A stretch of DNA of 26,203 bases from contig CAAFUF010000028.1 of NCBI GenBank assembly GCA_900766135.1, positions 1 through 26,203 on the forward strand. The letters run 5' to 3'. Origin of the DNA: Paenibacillaceae bacterium. GTDB lineage: Bacteria > Bacillota > Bacilli > Paenibacillales > Paenibacillaceae. Position numbers and translations under genes: made by a program. Shown here piece by piece: positions 6,473-14,451 of this stretch (positions are counted from its first letter, which is position 1; the number at the start of each line of letters is the position of its first letter). The notes beneath the pieces are model-generated. The model worked only from the letters and a program-made list of their open reading frames with translations, did not search any database and was not told where the DNA came from.

Positions 6473-7288
6473 TTAATCCTTCCGATAAATCGCCGGCTTG
6501 ACGTACTTAAACGGCGTCGTTTCCCGCTGCAGCGATTCGGAATGGCCGATGAACAGATATCCCCCAGGCTCCAAATGCTTGTAGAACTTGTCCACCAGCG
6601 CTTCCTTCGTCGGATTGTCGAAATAGATCATCACGTTCCGGCAGAAAATGACGTGGAATTTACGTCTGAACGGAAACGTCGGCTCCATCAAATTGAACTT
6701 GCGAAAGATCACTTCCCGCTTCAACTTGTCGCTGGCGGTGAAATGCCCGCGGTCCCGGGCATTGAAATACTTCATTCGCCAGGAGGGGGGCAGCGCCGAT
6801 ATGTCGTCAGCCCCAAATTCGCCCCGCTGCGCTTTGGCCAAGATTTCCGCAGAGATGTCCGTAGCCAACACTTTGGCATCCCATAGCGGTTTGCTCGCCC
6901 CGAAATATTCGTCCAGCACCATCGCCAGCGTGTAAGGCTCCTCGCCCGACGAGCAGCCTGCGCTCCAGAGCCGCAAATCCCGGTCCTTCACTACCGCTTC
7001 CAAATACGGCAGAACGCGGTCGCGCAAAAATTCGAAATGGTCGAATTCCCGCATGAAAAACGTATGGTTGGTCGTGATTTTGTCCACCAGCGTCATCACG
7101 GCTTCCCCGGAACGGTCCGAAACGACATACTGATAATATTCCTTAAAGCTGGAGAAGCGTTTGCTGACCAGCACCTGCTGCAGCCTGCCCATCACCAGCG
7201 CGCGCTTCTCTTCCTTCAAATGGATTCCGTAATGTTGGCGAATATACTCGGATAGCTGCCGAAACTCCTCGTTCGTAATGACAATCAT
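6473..7288 (-). CDS. cheR: Chemotaxis protein methyltransferase CheR
   Basis: This 271-residue enzyme transfers methyl groups from S-adenosylmethionine to receptor glutamates. Residues about 1-75 form the helical CheR N-domain (FRQLSEYIRQHYGIHLKEEK). The Rossmann methyltransferase domain follows with LWSAGCSSGEEPYTLAM as the SAM-binding loop, VLATDISAEILAKA, and the conserved VIFCRNVMIYF and GGYLFIGHSES segments. The start is ATG at 7288, only three bases after the receptor gene stop, with a GGAAG ribosome site inside the receptor's last codons, so the two are probably translationally coupled. Whether it uses the receptor's C-terminal peptide as a docking site cannot be decided from the sequence. 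Confidence 0.96.
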   Translation of the reverse strand: MIVITNEEFRQLSEYIRQHYGIHLKEEKRALVMGRLQQVLVSKRFSSFKEYYQYVVSDRSGEAVMTLVDKITTNHTFFMREFDHFEFLRDRVLPYLEAVVKDRDLRLWSAGCSSGEEPYTLAMVLDEYFGASKPLWDAKVLATDISAEILAKAQRGEFGADDISALPPSWRMKYFNARDRGHFTASDKLKREVIFRKFNLMEPTFPFRRKFHVIFCRNVMIYFDNPTKEALVDKFYKHLEPGGYLFIGHSESLQRETTPFKYVKPAIYRKD

Positions 7289-7291
7289 GGC

Positions 7292-9106
7292 TTAATACTT
7301 TCCAAACTCCGAGTCGCTCAGCAAAATTTTCGGAGCTCCGGTTCCGCTGCCGAACTCGGTTTTCCGCGGATCATTCATCTGTTCCAAAACACGCAGCACC
7401 TCGGGATTTATTTCCTCCCTGCCGGCATAATCGGCATAGTGGCTGCGTTTCAACTTAAACCGCGCCACCTGCTGTTTCAGAAGTCCGGCTTGGCTCGACA
7501 GCTCCTCGCTGGCTGCGGCGCTTTCCTCCGAAGTGGCCGAATTGGTCTGAATCACTTGAGATACCTGCGAAATCCCTTGATTAATCTGCGTAATGGCTGC
7601 CGCTTGCTCGGTGGAAGCCATCGCGATTTCGCCGACCAAGCCGGCCACCCGTTCGATATCCCCAACGATCGATTTCAACGCTTCGGCCGTTTGATCGGCG
7701 ATGCGCGTGCCTTCCTGGACCTTGTTGATCGAGCCTTCGATCATGTCGGTCGTCTCCTTGGCGGCGTTCGCCGAACGGGCCGCCAGATTGCGGACCTCCT
7801 CGGCGACGACGGCAAAGCCTTTGCCGTGTTGCCCGGCACGCGCGGCTTCCACCGCGGCATTCAGCGCCAGGATATTCGTTTGGAACGCAATCTCATCAAT
7901 CACTTTAATGATCTTGGAGATGCTGCTGGATGCCTCGTTGATTTCGCGCATCGCCCCCAACATATCTTTCATCTGCTCGTTGCCCTGCAACGCGCTTTGC
8001 TTGGAATCGGCCGCCAGCTTATTCGCTTCGTTGGCGTTCTGTGCATTCAGCTTCGTCTGGGTGGAGATTTCCTCCAGCGAGGCGGTAAGCTCCTCGACCG
8101 AGCTGGCTTGTTCGGTGGCGCCTTGAGACAACGCGATGCTGGAATCGGAAACCTGCTTCGAGCCGGAAGCGACCTGGTCCGCCGCCGTATTGATGTTGGC
8201 CAGAATCTCGTTGTTCCGTTCCACCATCTCCTGCAGCTTGATCCCCATCAGGTCCTGCTCCGATCTCACCTTCACTTGAACGGTCAGATCGCCGTTGGCT
8301 ACCTGCTCCACAACCCGGGCCTGATCGCGGATGCTGGCAATCATCCGGGAGAAGGCTTGCATCAGCTTGCCGATTTCGTCTTGGCTGGTCGTATCCACGC
8401 TAACGTTAACGTCGCCGAGCGCCAGGGCTTCGGCCGCCTTGGAGAGCTTCCCGATCGGTCTCGTGATGCTCAGGACGATCAAGACCGCCAACCCCACGGC
8501 TATCAGCGCCATCACGATAATGATTGCGATCAGCATGCTGAAGCTGCTCCGATACATCGCATCGCCTTCATCGCTTTCCTTCTCCGCATTCGTCTGGTTG
8601 AACTTGACGAGATTCAGGAGCGTATCCGAAGCTTGATCAAATTGATCTTTCGAGTCAGCAGCGATCAAGTCCATGGCTTCTTGCATCTTGTGTTGAGAAA
8701 TCAAGGCACGAATCTGCTCGCCTGTCTGCAAATATTCGTTCCATTCTTGCTTAAACTTCTCGTACAGTTGTTTATCTTCTTCGCCTTGCAGCCTTAATTC
8801 ATAGTCAGCGATCTGCTGTTGTAGCAATTGGCCTTCCTTTTCCAGTTGCTCCTTGACCTGCGCTAGTTGCTCCGGTTGTTCCCCCGCCATGAGATAGCGA
8901 AGCTCGGAAATTCGATAATCGGATGTCTTCGTATTTAACGTATGCGCCGCGTTCATGGCCGGCATCCAGTCTACACTGATCACCGTAGACTGATTATTGA
9001 CCTTATTGACGGAATTGATGGAGTAAATTCCTAGCCCCACCAGTGCGATGACCAGGATGGAAAAGGATAAGATTAAACGCGTTTTGATCGTCAGCTTCTT
9101 CAACAT
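7292..9106 (-). CDS. Methyl-accepting chemotaxis protein (4HB sensor, HAMP)
   Basis: This is a 604-residue transmembrane chemoreceptor. TM1 is at about residues 10-31 and TM2 at about 186-214. Between them is a helical four-helix-bundle sensor (MPAMNAAHTLNTKTSDYRIS). A HAMP linker follows (TRPIGKLSKAAEALALGDVN), with a second HAMP-like segment (VEQVANGDLTVQVKVRSEQD). The cytoplasmic signalling hairpin has the conserved tip FQTNILALNAAVEAARAG and EEVRNLA. The protein ends in EFGKY, which fits the x-aromatic-x-x-aromatic pentapeptide used to tether CheR or CheB. The start is ATG at 9106 behind GGGGGGA. It sits between cheW and cheR, and being the operon's only receptor, it is probably served by them. 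The ligand is unknown. Confidence 0.95.
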   Translation of the reverse strand: MLKKLTIKTRLILSFSILVIALVGLGIYSINSVNKVNNQSTVISVDWMPAMNAAHTLNTKTSDYRISELRYLMAGEQPEQLAQVKEQLEKEGQLLQQQIADYELRLQGEEDKQLYEKFKQEWNEYLQTGEQIRALISQHKMQEAMDLIAADSKDQFDQASDTLLNLVKFNQTNAEKESDEGDAMYRSSFSMLIAIIIVMALIAVGLAVLIVLSITRPIGKLSKAAEALALGDVNVSVDTTSQDEIGKLMQAFSRMIASIRDQARVVEQVANGDLTVQVKVRSEQDLMGIKLQEMVERNNEILANINTAADQVASGSKQVSDSSIALSQGATEQASSVEELTASLEEISTQTKLNAQNANEANKLAADSKQSALQGNEQMKDMLGAMREINEASSSISKIIKVIDEIAFQTNILALNAAVEAARAGQHGKGFAVVAEEVRNLAARSANAAKETTDMIEGSINKVQEGTRIADQTAEALKSIVGDIERVAGLVGEIAMASTEQAAAITQINQGISQVSQVIQTNSATSEESAAASEELSSQAGLLKQQVARFKLKRSHYADYAGREEINPEVLRVLEQMNDPRKTEFGSGTGAPKILLSDSEFGKY

Positions 9107-9125
9107 GCGAATCCCCCCATTAGTT

Positions 9126-9620
9126 TCATAGATGACTTAAGTGCTCGGCTTCCTCATGCTGAAGCAGCTTGTCGCCGTCCAGCAGCAGCTTGATTTCTCC
9201 TCCGACCTTCCCAACCCCCTTGATAAACCCCTGGGGGCTCCCGGATTTGAGGTCCGGCGGCGGAACGATGTCCTCCTCGGCGATCTGTACGACCTCGGAT
9301 ACGCTGTCGACGATCAACCCGATCGAAACCTCGCTTAGATCCACGACGACGATGCAGGTCCGATCGTTATATTCACGAAACGGCTTTTTAAAGCGCAGCC
9401 TCACGTCCATGACCGGAATGATTTTGCCGCGCAAATTAATGATCCCGCGAATATGCTCCGGAAGCTCCGGCACCTCCGTAATCGCCTGAATTCCGATGAT
9501 CTCCGTGACATACCGGATTTCGATGCCGTATACGTCGGTTCCGATCAGAAATGTGAGGAACTTTCCCGTTTGCGTATCGTCCTCATGTTCTGTTTGCAAC
9601 TGCGTGGTTGGGTCTGTCAT
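9126..9620 (-). CDS. cheW: Chemotaxis coupling protein CheW
   Basis: This 164-residue adaptor couples the receptor to CheA in signalling arrays. A CheW-like SH3-pair domain fills residues about 18-155, with the characteristic VTEIIGIQAITEVPELPEHI, GIINLRGKIIPVMDV and FIKGVGKVGGEIKLLLD segments. A short acidic N-terminal extension precedes it. The start is ATG at 9620 with GAAGGAGAG upstream. It follows cheA by 23 bases and precedes the receptor gene by 19 bases. Confidence 0.96.
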   Translation of the reverse strand: MTDPTTQLQTEHEDDTQTGKFLTFLIGTDVYGIEIRYVTEIIGIQAITEVPELPEHIRGIINLRGKIIPVMDVRLRFKKPFREYNDRTCIVVVDLSEVSIGLIVDSVSEVVQIAEEDIVPPPDLKSGSPQGFIKGVGKVGGEIKLLLDGDKLLQHEEAEHLSHL

Positions 9621-9643
9621 GACCGGGTTCTCTCCTTCGTGAT

Positions 9644-11761
9644 CTAAGATGTAAGCGCAAGTCCGCCGACGTCGAGGATAAGGCTGATGCTTCCGTCCCC
9701 AAGCATCGTGCAGCCTGCCAACCCCCGAATATTGCGGATTTTGCGGATGTAGGGCGGCAGGCTCTTCACGACGACCTGCTGTTGACCAAGCAACTGGTCG
9801 GCAAAGATACAGAAGGTCTGATCGTCCTGCTCCACCATAATCAATATGCCTTCCTCCATTGCCGTAACGTCGGTCGTCACTTTAAATCGTTCGTACAAGC
9901 GAAGCACGGCGTAACATTGTCCCCGAACCATCACCATTTCATTGCCTTCGGGGTCTACGACGACGCTGCTTCGGTCGGCCCGGAACGACTCCTTGATCGC
10001 CGTGGTCGGGATCGTATATCGGGACCTCCCCACCTTGACGTTCATCCCGTCGATGATCGCCAACGTCAAAGGGATGCGGATGGTGATCGTCGTGCCTTCG
10101 CCTGCGGCGCTGTCAACGGAGACGCTTCCTCCAACGCTCTCGATGTTCCGCAACACAACATCCATGCCGACGCCGCGTCCGCTGAATTCGGTAATGACCT
10201 CCTTGGTCGAGAATCCGGGCAAGAAAATCAGGTTGTAGATGTCACGATCGCTCATCTCCGCTTCGTCCCGGAAGATCAAATTGCGCTCCCGTGCCCGCTG
10301 CATGATCTTCTCCCGGTTTAATCCGCGCCCGTCGTCGCGAACGAGGATCAGCACTTCACCGCCGACGTTTTTGGCCTCGAGCGTCAGCGTCGCGGTCTCG
10401 TTCTTCCCGGCGGCAGACCGCTCGCCCGGGGCTTCGATACCATGGTCGATCGCGTTGCGCACCAAGTGCATGATCGGATCCGAAATATGCTCGATAATGT
10501 TCTTGTCCACTTCCGTATCTTCGCCGACCAATTGGAGCCTCACTTGCTTCTCCTGTTTCTTGCACATGTCGCGGACGATGCGGTGCATCTTCTGGAACGT
10601 ATTCACCAGCGGTACCATTCGAATGGACATGACCTTATCCTGAATCTCTCCGGTAATCTTCCGCAGCTGCCGCGCCGCCTTTCCGAACTGCTCCAGCTCA
10701 AGACCCGCCAATTCGGGGTTTTGCGTGACCATCGATTCTGCGATCACCAATTCCCCGACCAGGTCCATCAACTCGTCCAGCTTGGCCAGGTTCACGCTGA
10801 TGAAGCTGGATTGCTGCGTCCCCGATGCGGAAACGGATGGTTTGGAAAGAGATGACGTTTCTTCAGGAAGCGAAGGGGGACCGGTCTTGACGGCAGAAGG
10901 CTGCTCAACTCCGGGCGACGGGCCGGCGGCAGAGCTTACGTCAACAGAGGTCTCCGACATGAAATCCGGCGGGGATGCAGATTCCGCCACCTCCGCTGAC
11001 GGCGTCAATTCACTGATCTCGAGTTGCTTGAGACAAGGCGCCTGCGAAAGCAAGGCGGTTATGGTTTCAGGACTTTCCTCATTGCGGAAATACAGTCGAA
11101 ACCCTTGGTTTTTGATGATTTCTGCGGTGTCCTGGTTAGTCTCAATGTCTTCCGGCCAGTAGCTGAAATGCTCCGTCAACTCCTTCAGGCTATGGACCAC
11201 TTGGTATGCACGTACATTTTCCATATTGTAATCGTCGTCGAAGAACAGGATCGCTTTCAAATGCGCGTCTTGCGCGATAGGATGGGGACTCTCGTCCAGG
11301 ACGCCGTCGGCAGCCTCTTCGAAAGCTGGAGCATCCCACTGGCCGGCATGCCTGCGCTTAAGCTCCTCCAAGTAGCGGTGGATGCTGCTCTTCAGCGGTG
11401 AGTTATCGCCGTCGGGCGAATCGCCTTGCTTGATTTTATAAAGCTCGAGCTTGATAAAATCGCCGCCTTGGAGCACTAAATCCGATAACGCGGAATAATC
11501 GGTTAATCGGGGTTGATGTTCGCGGATATAAGCAAATAGATCTTCGATGACATGTGACAATGCCGTAATATTGTCAAAGTTCATCATCGTGGAAGAACCT
11601 TTAATCGTGTGCATGATGCGGAAGATAACGTCAATCGCGGCGGAGGAAAACGCATTCGCTTCCTCGCAATCCAAAATGCTCTGCTCCAACTGTTCCAGCA
11701 GCTGTGAATTCTCGTGAAGATAGATCTCCAACAAGGGATCTGAAGTACCGAATTCTGCCAT
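9644..11761 (-). CDS. cheA: Chemotaxis sensor histidine kinase CheA
   Basis: This 705-residue kinase takes receptor signals and phosphorylates response regulators. P1 is an Hpt domain with phospho-accepting H51 in IMHTIKGSSTMM. Residues about 165-255 form a P2-like regulator-docking domain (KAILFFDDDYNMENVRAYQV). A Pro/Ser-rich linker follows. P3 dimerisation begins near SFISVNLAKLDELMDLVGEL. The P4 ATPase has the N box HLVRNAIDHGIE, G1 VRDDGRGLN, and GFSTKEVITEFSGRGVGMDV. A C-terminal CheW-like P5 domain ends the protein. The start is ATG at 11761 with GGGGAGAT upstream. It is the first gene of the operon, behind a c-di-GMP riboswitch. The presence of P2 suggests it phosphorylates a CheY encoded elsewhere as well as CheB. 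Confidence 0.96.
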   Translation of the reverse strand: MAEFGTSDPLLEIYLHENSQLLEQLEQSILDCEEANAFSSAAIDVIFRIMHTIKGSSTMMNFDNITALSHVIEDLFAYIREHQPRLTDYSALSDLVLQGGDFIKLELYKIKQGDSPDGDNSPLKSSIHRYLEELKRRHAGQWDAPAFEEAADGVLDESPHPIAQDAHLKAILFFDDDYNMENVRAYQVVHSLKELTEHFSYWPEDIETNQDTAEIIKNQGFRLYFRNEESPETITALLSQAPCLKQLEISELTPSAEVAESASPPDFMSETSVDVSSAAGPSPGVEQPSAVKTGPPSLPEETSSLSKPSVSASGTQQSSFISVNLAKLDELMDLVGELVIAESMVTQNPELAGLELEQFGKAARQLRKITGEIQDKVMSIRMVPLVNTFQKMHRIVRDMCKKQEKQVRLQLVGEDTEVDKNIIEHISDPIMHLVRNAIDHGIEAPGERSAAGKNETATLTLEAKNVGGEVLILVRDDGRGLNREKIMQRARERNLIFRDEAEMSDRDIYNLIFLPGFSTKEVITEFSGRGVGMDVVLRNIESVGGSVSVDSAAGEGTTITIRIPLTLAIIDGMNVKVGRSRYTIPTTAIKESFRADRSSVVVDPEGNEMVMVRGQCYAVLRLYERFKVTTDVTAMEEGILIMVEQDDQTFCIFADQLLGQQQVVVKSLPPYIRKIRNIRGLAGCTMLGDGSISLILDVGGLALTS

Positions 11762-11826
11762 GATAGGATCTCCCCGTTATCGCAATGTTCGACAAATTCA
11801 TATGTTTTTCGACAAATTTATCGTAT

Positions 11827-11868
11827 AAAAAAACTCTTTCTCGATCATGTTGCATTTCGAAGAAAGAG
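11827..11868 (-). terminator. Riboswitch-controlled intrinsic terminator in the cheA leader
   Basis: On the minus strand CTCTTTCTTCG (11858-11868) pairs with CGAGAAAGAG (11834-11843), with one bulged T, and is followed by seven T residues (11827-11833). It lies between the c-di-GMP aptamer and cheA, so transcripts that stop here never reach the operon. The upstream bases of the stem can pair instead with the aptamer (11956-11968). Confidence 0.85.
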
Positions 11869-11901
11869 GACTTTAATGAAAGATAGAATCGCAGCCATAA
11901 G

Positions 11902-11990
11902 TTACCATGAAACCCGGCTGCCTTGGTATTCGTTACGTTAGGCCCGTGGCTTTGCGTCCTTGTCTTTCGGCAAGTTTGCCCTTCCAGTAA
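11902..11990 (-). promoter_or_regulatory. Cyclic-di-GMP-I riboswitch aptamer (GEMM-I) upstream of cheA
   Basis: Read on the minus strand, the leader contains the hallmark blocks of GEMM-I in order: GGGCAAAC, a CUUG/CAAG arm closed by a C-GAAA-G tetraloop, GGACGCAAAGCCACGGGCCU, then AAGGCAGCCGGGUU. The outer P1 helix can be drawn between 11981-11990 and 11902-11912. Known members bind c-di-GMP at the junction of the two long arms, with the tetraloop docking into a receptor in the other arm. An intrinsic terminator follows 34 bases later and the cheA start 140 bases later, so it should act by transcription termination on the whole chemotaxis operon. Confidence 0.95.
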
Positions 11991-12013
11991 AATTGCTATT
12001 TTTTAGTTAATTT

Positions 12014-12043
12014 ATACTAGCATGCCAGGACGGAAGTTGTAAA
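12014..12043 (-). promoter_or_regulatory. Promoter of the riboswitch-cheA operon
   Basis: On the minus strand TTTACA (12038-12043), an 18-base spacer and TAGTAT (12014-12019) with an upstream TGC make a SigA-type extended -10 promoter. Transcription would begin near 12006, some 15 bases before the aptamer. The well-defined SigA-like promoter argues against purely SigD control. Confidence 0.65.
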
Positions 12044-12076
12044 CTATGAATTTCAGCGTGATTCTGTCAGCATAGC

Positions 12077-12110
12077 AAAAGCCCCCTCAGATCCAATCCG
12101 AGGGGGCTTT
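12077..12110 (-). terminator. Terminator of the FMN-binding protein gene
   Basis: A perfect 8-bp stem, GCCCCCTC (12081-12088) with GAGGGGGC (12100-12107), has T residues on both sides, so it could work in both directions. It lies about 40 bases past the stop of the FMN-binding protein gene and separates it from the chemotaxis leader. Confidence 0.85.
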
Positions 12111-12148
12111 ATGCACCACACCTTTAGGCCGGATGACTCCGGACTAAA

Positions 12149-14389
12149 TTATCTGCCGGCGTTCTCAAGCGCGTTTTTCACCGCATCTACCACTTTGGCC
12201 GATACGGCTTTTACGCCTTCCGTTTCACCGAAGGCTGCCGGGCGATACCCGTATTTATGCAGGGAACCTTCCGCGGTTGGTGTTTCAATTTCCGTCTTGA
12301 CGGTTTTCTCGTCGGCGGTTAATTGGTCTTCGGTCTTGATTTTGCCGTTCGCGTCAAGATAGAAAACTTCCATTTTAAACGGAATGTTGTTTTGCACCGT
12401 TACCATAACGTAAACGGATTTGTCTTTATTAATGCCGGCAAAAATGCCGTTAATGTAAGCCGTTTTGTAGGACTCGTTGATTTCCGCCTTCTTATAGGCA
12501 TTCTCCACGGCCGTTTTCAATGCAGTGCTGCTGCTTGTTGCCCCACTCACCGCATCCACTTTGGCGGCTTGCTCTCTCGTTCCGGCAAACAGCAGATCGC
12601 GGGTCAGGATCGGGATTGCTCTTACGACTTCAGCGTAAGCCGATGCGCCGCGGTCCACCATGTTTACGCCGACACGGTACAGCTTCAATCCAACGATGAC
12701 GCCGTTGCGCAGCGTAACATCGGCACGATTCGTCCCTTTATCGTAAGCATCGCCGAAAGTGGTAAAGGTGCCGTCTTTATAGTTCCCTTGAGCTTTCGAA
12801 GCATTGTTCAGCAAGTCCGCGAAGGCCGCTCTCGCTGCCAGGGACAGGTCCTCTTGACCTACGATCGGCGTCATGTTCGCGCCTTTTTGGGTCAAACCTT
12901 CGTTCAATTGGGCAACAACGGCTTTTTGCTCATCCGTCAGCTTATCGGCTGCGATCAGTTTGCCGTCCGCACCAAACAGGAGTACGTTTACGTTCGAAAA
13001 TTGGTCTGCCTTCAGGTCGGCAAGAACCAGCAATTTGGACAAGTTGTCGACACCCGCGAAGGTACCTTCGAAATATTTCGCTTTGCCCGGAACCTTCAGT
13101 GCCTTTTCGAAAGCTCTTTCTACAGCGAGGTTCCAGCTGTGGCTGCTTTCGGTCGCGCCGGCAATCGCGTCGACGTCATCGCTGTAGTTCGCGATGTACG
13201 AGCCGTTAGCGAGCAGTTTAGCCGTCATCGGAGCGTTGGCTTTAACTACTTCGGCATAGGCCGTGTCGCCGCGGTCGATCAGATTGGAGCCCAGTCTGTA
13301 CAGCTTCACGTCAACCAGCTTCCCGTTGCGGATGTAGACGTCGGCTCTCTCAACGCCTTTATCGCGGGCTGCGCCGTAAGCGGAGTAGAATCCGTCGACG
13401 TATTTCGTGCTGTTGTTGATTGTCGCGTTTTGCTCCGCATCCCAATAAGCGTTTACAGCCGCTTTGTATTCGGCTTCCTGACCTTTAGGAGCAACGGCGC
13501 CAGTACCTTTCGCCAGCAGCTCGGCAGCGATAGCTTTTGCCGATGCAGCTTGCTCTTCGGTCAGATTCGCCTCTTCGATCGCGTTGCCGCTGGCGTCAAG
13601 CGGATACACTTTAACCGCCGTCCGTTTCGTTGCGTCGAAGGTAACGAAAATCATGTATTTGCCTTCCGGATCTACGCCCATATGCTCGCCGGCAAAATAG
13701 GTTACGCCCTTCGGCTTCTCTTTCAACGCTCTTTGGAAAGCGCGGTCGACGGACAACTTCCAGCCATCGCTGGAGCGAGTTGCGCCGGACACAATGTCCA
13801 CTTTGGCAGCCTGTTCCTGCGTTTTGCCGAGCAGGTTGGCTTTCATCGTTTCATAAGCATTCCAGAGGCCGCTGTAATTGTTGCGCGCATCTCTGTCGAT
13901 CAGCTTAGGGCTTGTTCTGAGCAGTTCGATCGCGGCGACCTTACCGTCCTTGATCGTTACTTTGGCCCCTTCGGTCCCTTTGGAATATGCGTTGCCGTAA
14001 GTAACATATACGCCGTCGGCATACGGACTCTCAACCGGTTTCACGACCGGAGCTGTCGTTTTTGCCGGGGTTGCCGGTTTGGTTGTCGTCTTGGCAGGCG
14101 TTGTCGTTTTCGTGGTCGACTTGCTAGGCGTCGTCGTTGTTGTTTTGCTTGGTGTTGTTGTCTTGCTTGGTGTTGTTGTCTTGCTTGGTGTTGTTGTCTT
14201 GCTTGGTGTTGTCGATTTGCTTGGCGTCGTGGTCTTGCTCGGCGTCGATTCCTTGGCTGGCGTTTCCGATTCCGACGCGGCGGACACCACATCAATGCCG
14301 GTTAGTTTGTAGCCGGACATACCGACGGTAAGCGACAAGGATGATAATACCAACGTCGCGCTTACTGTAAGGCTAATCAGCTTTTTCAA
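12149..14389 (-). CDS. Exported protein with three FMN-binding domains (PplA-like multi-flavinylated candidate)
   Basis: This 746-residue protein has a signal peptide (residues about 1-38), a flexible Thr/Pro/Ser/Lys linker (about 43-115), then three similar units of about 205 residues. Each unit opens with an FMN_bind-type domain (DGVYVTYGNAY, then VTIKDGKVAAIEL) ending in a flavinylation-like motif: DIVSGAT with T204, DAIAGAT with T413, DAVSGAT with T618. In this family ApbE links FMN to that threonine. Each is followed by a related module without the motif (YFAGEHMGVD, YFEGTFAGVD, YINGIFAGIN). Listeria PplA, in extracellular electron transfer, has two such domains; three suggests a multi-flavin electron carrier at the wall. 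No apbE or ndh2-type gene is in the window. The start is TTG at 14389 with GGGAGAGG seven bases upstream. Confidence 0.85.
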   Translation of the reverse strand: MKKLISLTVSATLVLSSLSLTVGMSGYKLTGIDVVSAASESETPAKESTPSKTTTPSKSTTPSKTTTPSKTTTPSKTTTPSKTTTTTPSKSTTKTTTPAKTTTKPATPAKTTAPVVKPVESPYADGVYVTYGNAYSKGTEGAKVTIKDGKVAAIELLRTSPKLIDRDARNNYSGLWNAYETMKANLLGKTQEQAAKVDIVSGATRSSDGWKLSVDRAFQRALKEKPKGVTYFAGEHMGVDPEGKYMIFVTFDATKRTAVKVYPLDASGNAIEEANLTEEQAASAKAIAAELLAKGTGAVAPKGQEAEYKAAVNAYWDAEQNATINNSTKYVDGFYSAYGAARDKGVERADVYIRNGKLVDVKLYRLGSNLIDRGDTAYAEVVKANAPMTAKLLANGSYIANYSDDVDAIAGATESSHSWNLAVERAFEKALKVPGKAKYFEGTFAGVDNLSKLLVLADLKADQFSNVNVLLFGADGKLIAADKLTDEQKAVVAQLNEGLTQKGANMTPIVGQEDLSLAARAAFADLLNNASKAQGNYKDGTFTTFGDAYDKGTNRADVTLRNGVIVGLKLYRVGVNMVDRGASAYAEVVRAIPILTRDLLFAGTREQAAKVDAVSGATSSSTALKTAVENAYKKAEINESYKTAYINGIFAGINKDKSVYVMVTVQNNIPFKMEVFYLDANGKIKTEDQLTADEKTVKTEIETPTAEGSLHKYGYRPAAFGETEGVKAVSAKVVDAVKNALENAGR
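14145..14252 (-). repeat. 18-bp coding tandem repeat (TTTPSK linker)
   Basis: Six copies of an 18-bp unit start at 14145, 14163, 14181, 14199, 14217 and 14235. The first three are identical (TTGCTTGGTGTTGTTGTC), and the later ones drift. They encode the hexapeptide TTTPSK in the linker of the FMN-binding protein. Identical units of this kind are prone to copy-number change, which would alter linker length without breaking the frame. Confidence 0.85.
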
Positions 14390-14422
14390 ATGCGATCCTC
14401 TCCCTTGTGAATTTCACCAAGC

Positions 14423-14451
14423 TATGTAAATTACATAACCTGCTTCTTCAA
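14423..14451 (-). promoter_or_regulatory. Candidate promoter of the FMN-binding protein gene
   Basis: TTGAAG (14446-14451), a 17-base spacer and TACATA (14423-14428) on the minus strand give a plausible SigA promoter about 34 bases before the TTG start. Confidence 0.45.

Noticed and set aside
7439..8797. 452-codon plus-strand open frame opposite the chemoreceptor gene
   Set aside because: The opposite strand encodes a textbook receptor in a packed operon; the plus frame has no domain and no ribosome site worth noting.
12323..14305. 660-codon plus-strand open frame opposite the FMN-binding protein gene
   Set aside because: It is the antisense of a gene with a signal peptide, three clear domains, a ribosome site and a terminator. 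The plus-strand product has no recognisable domain.
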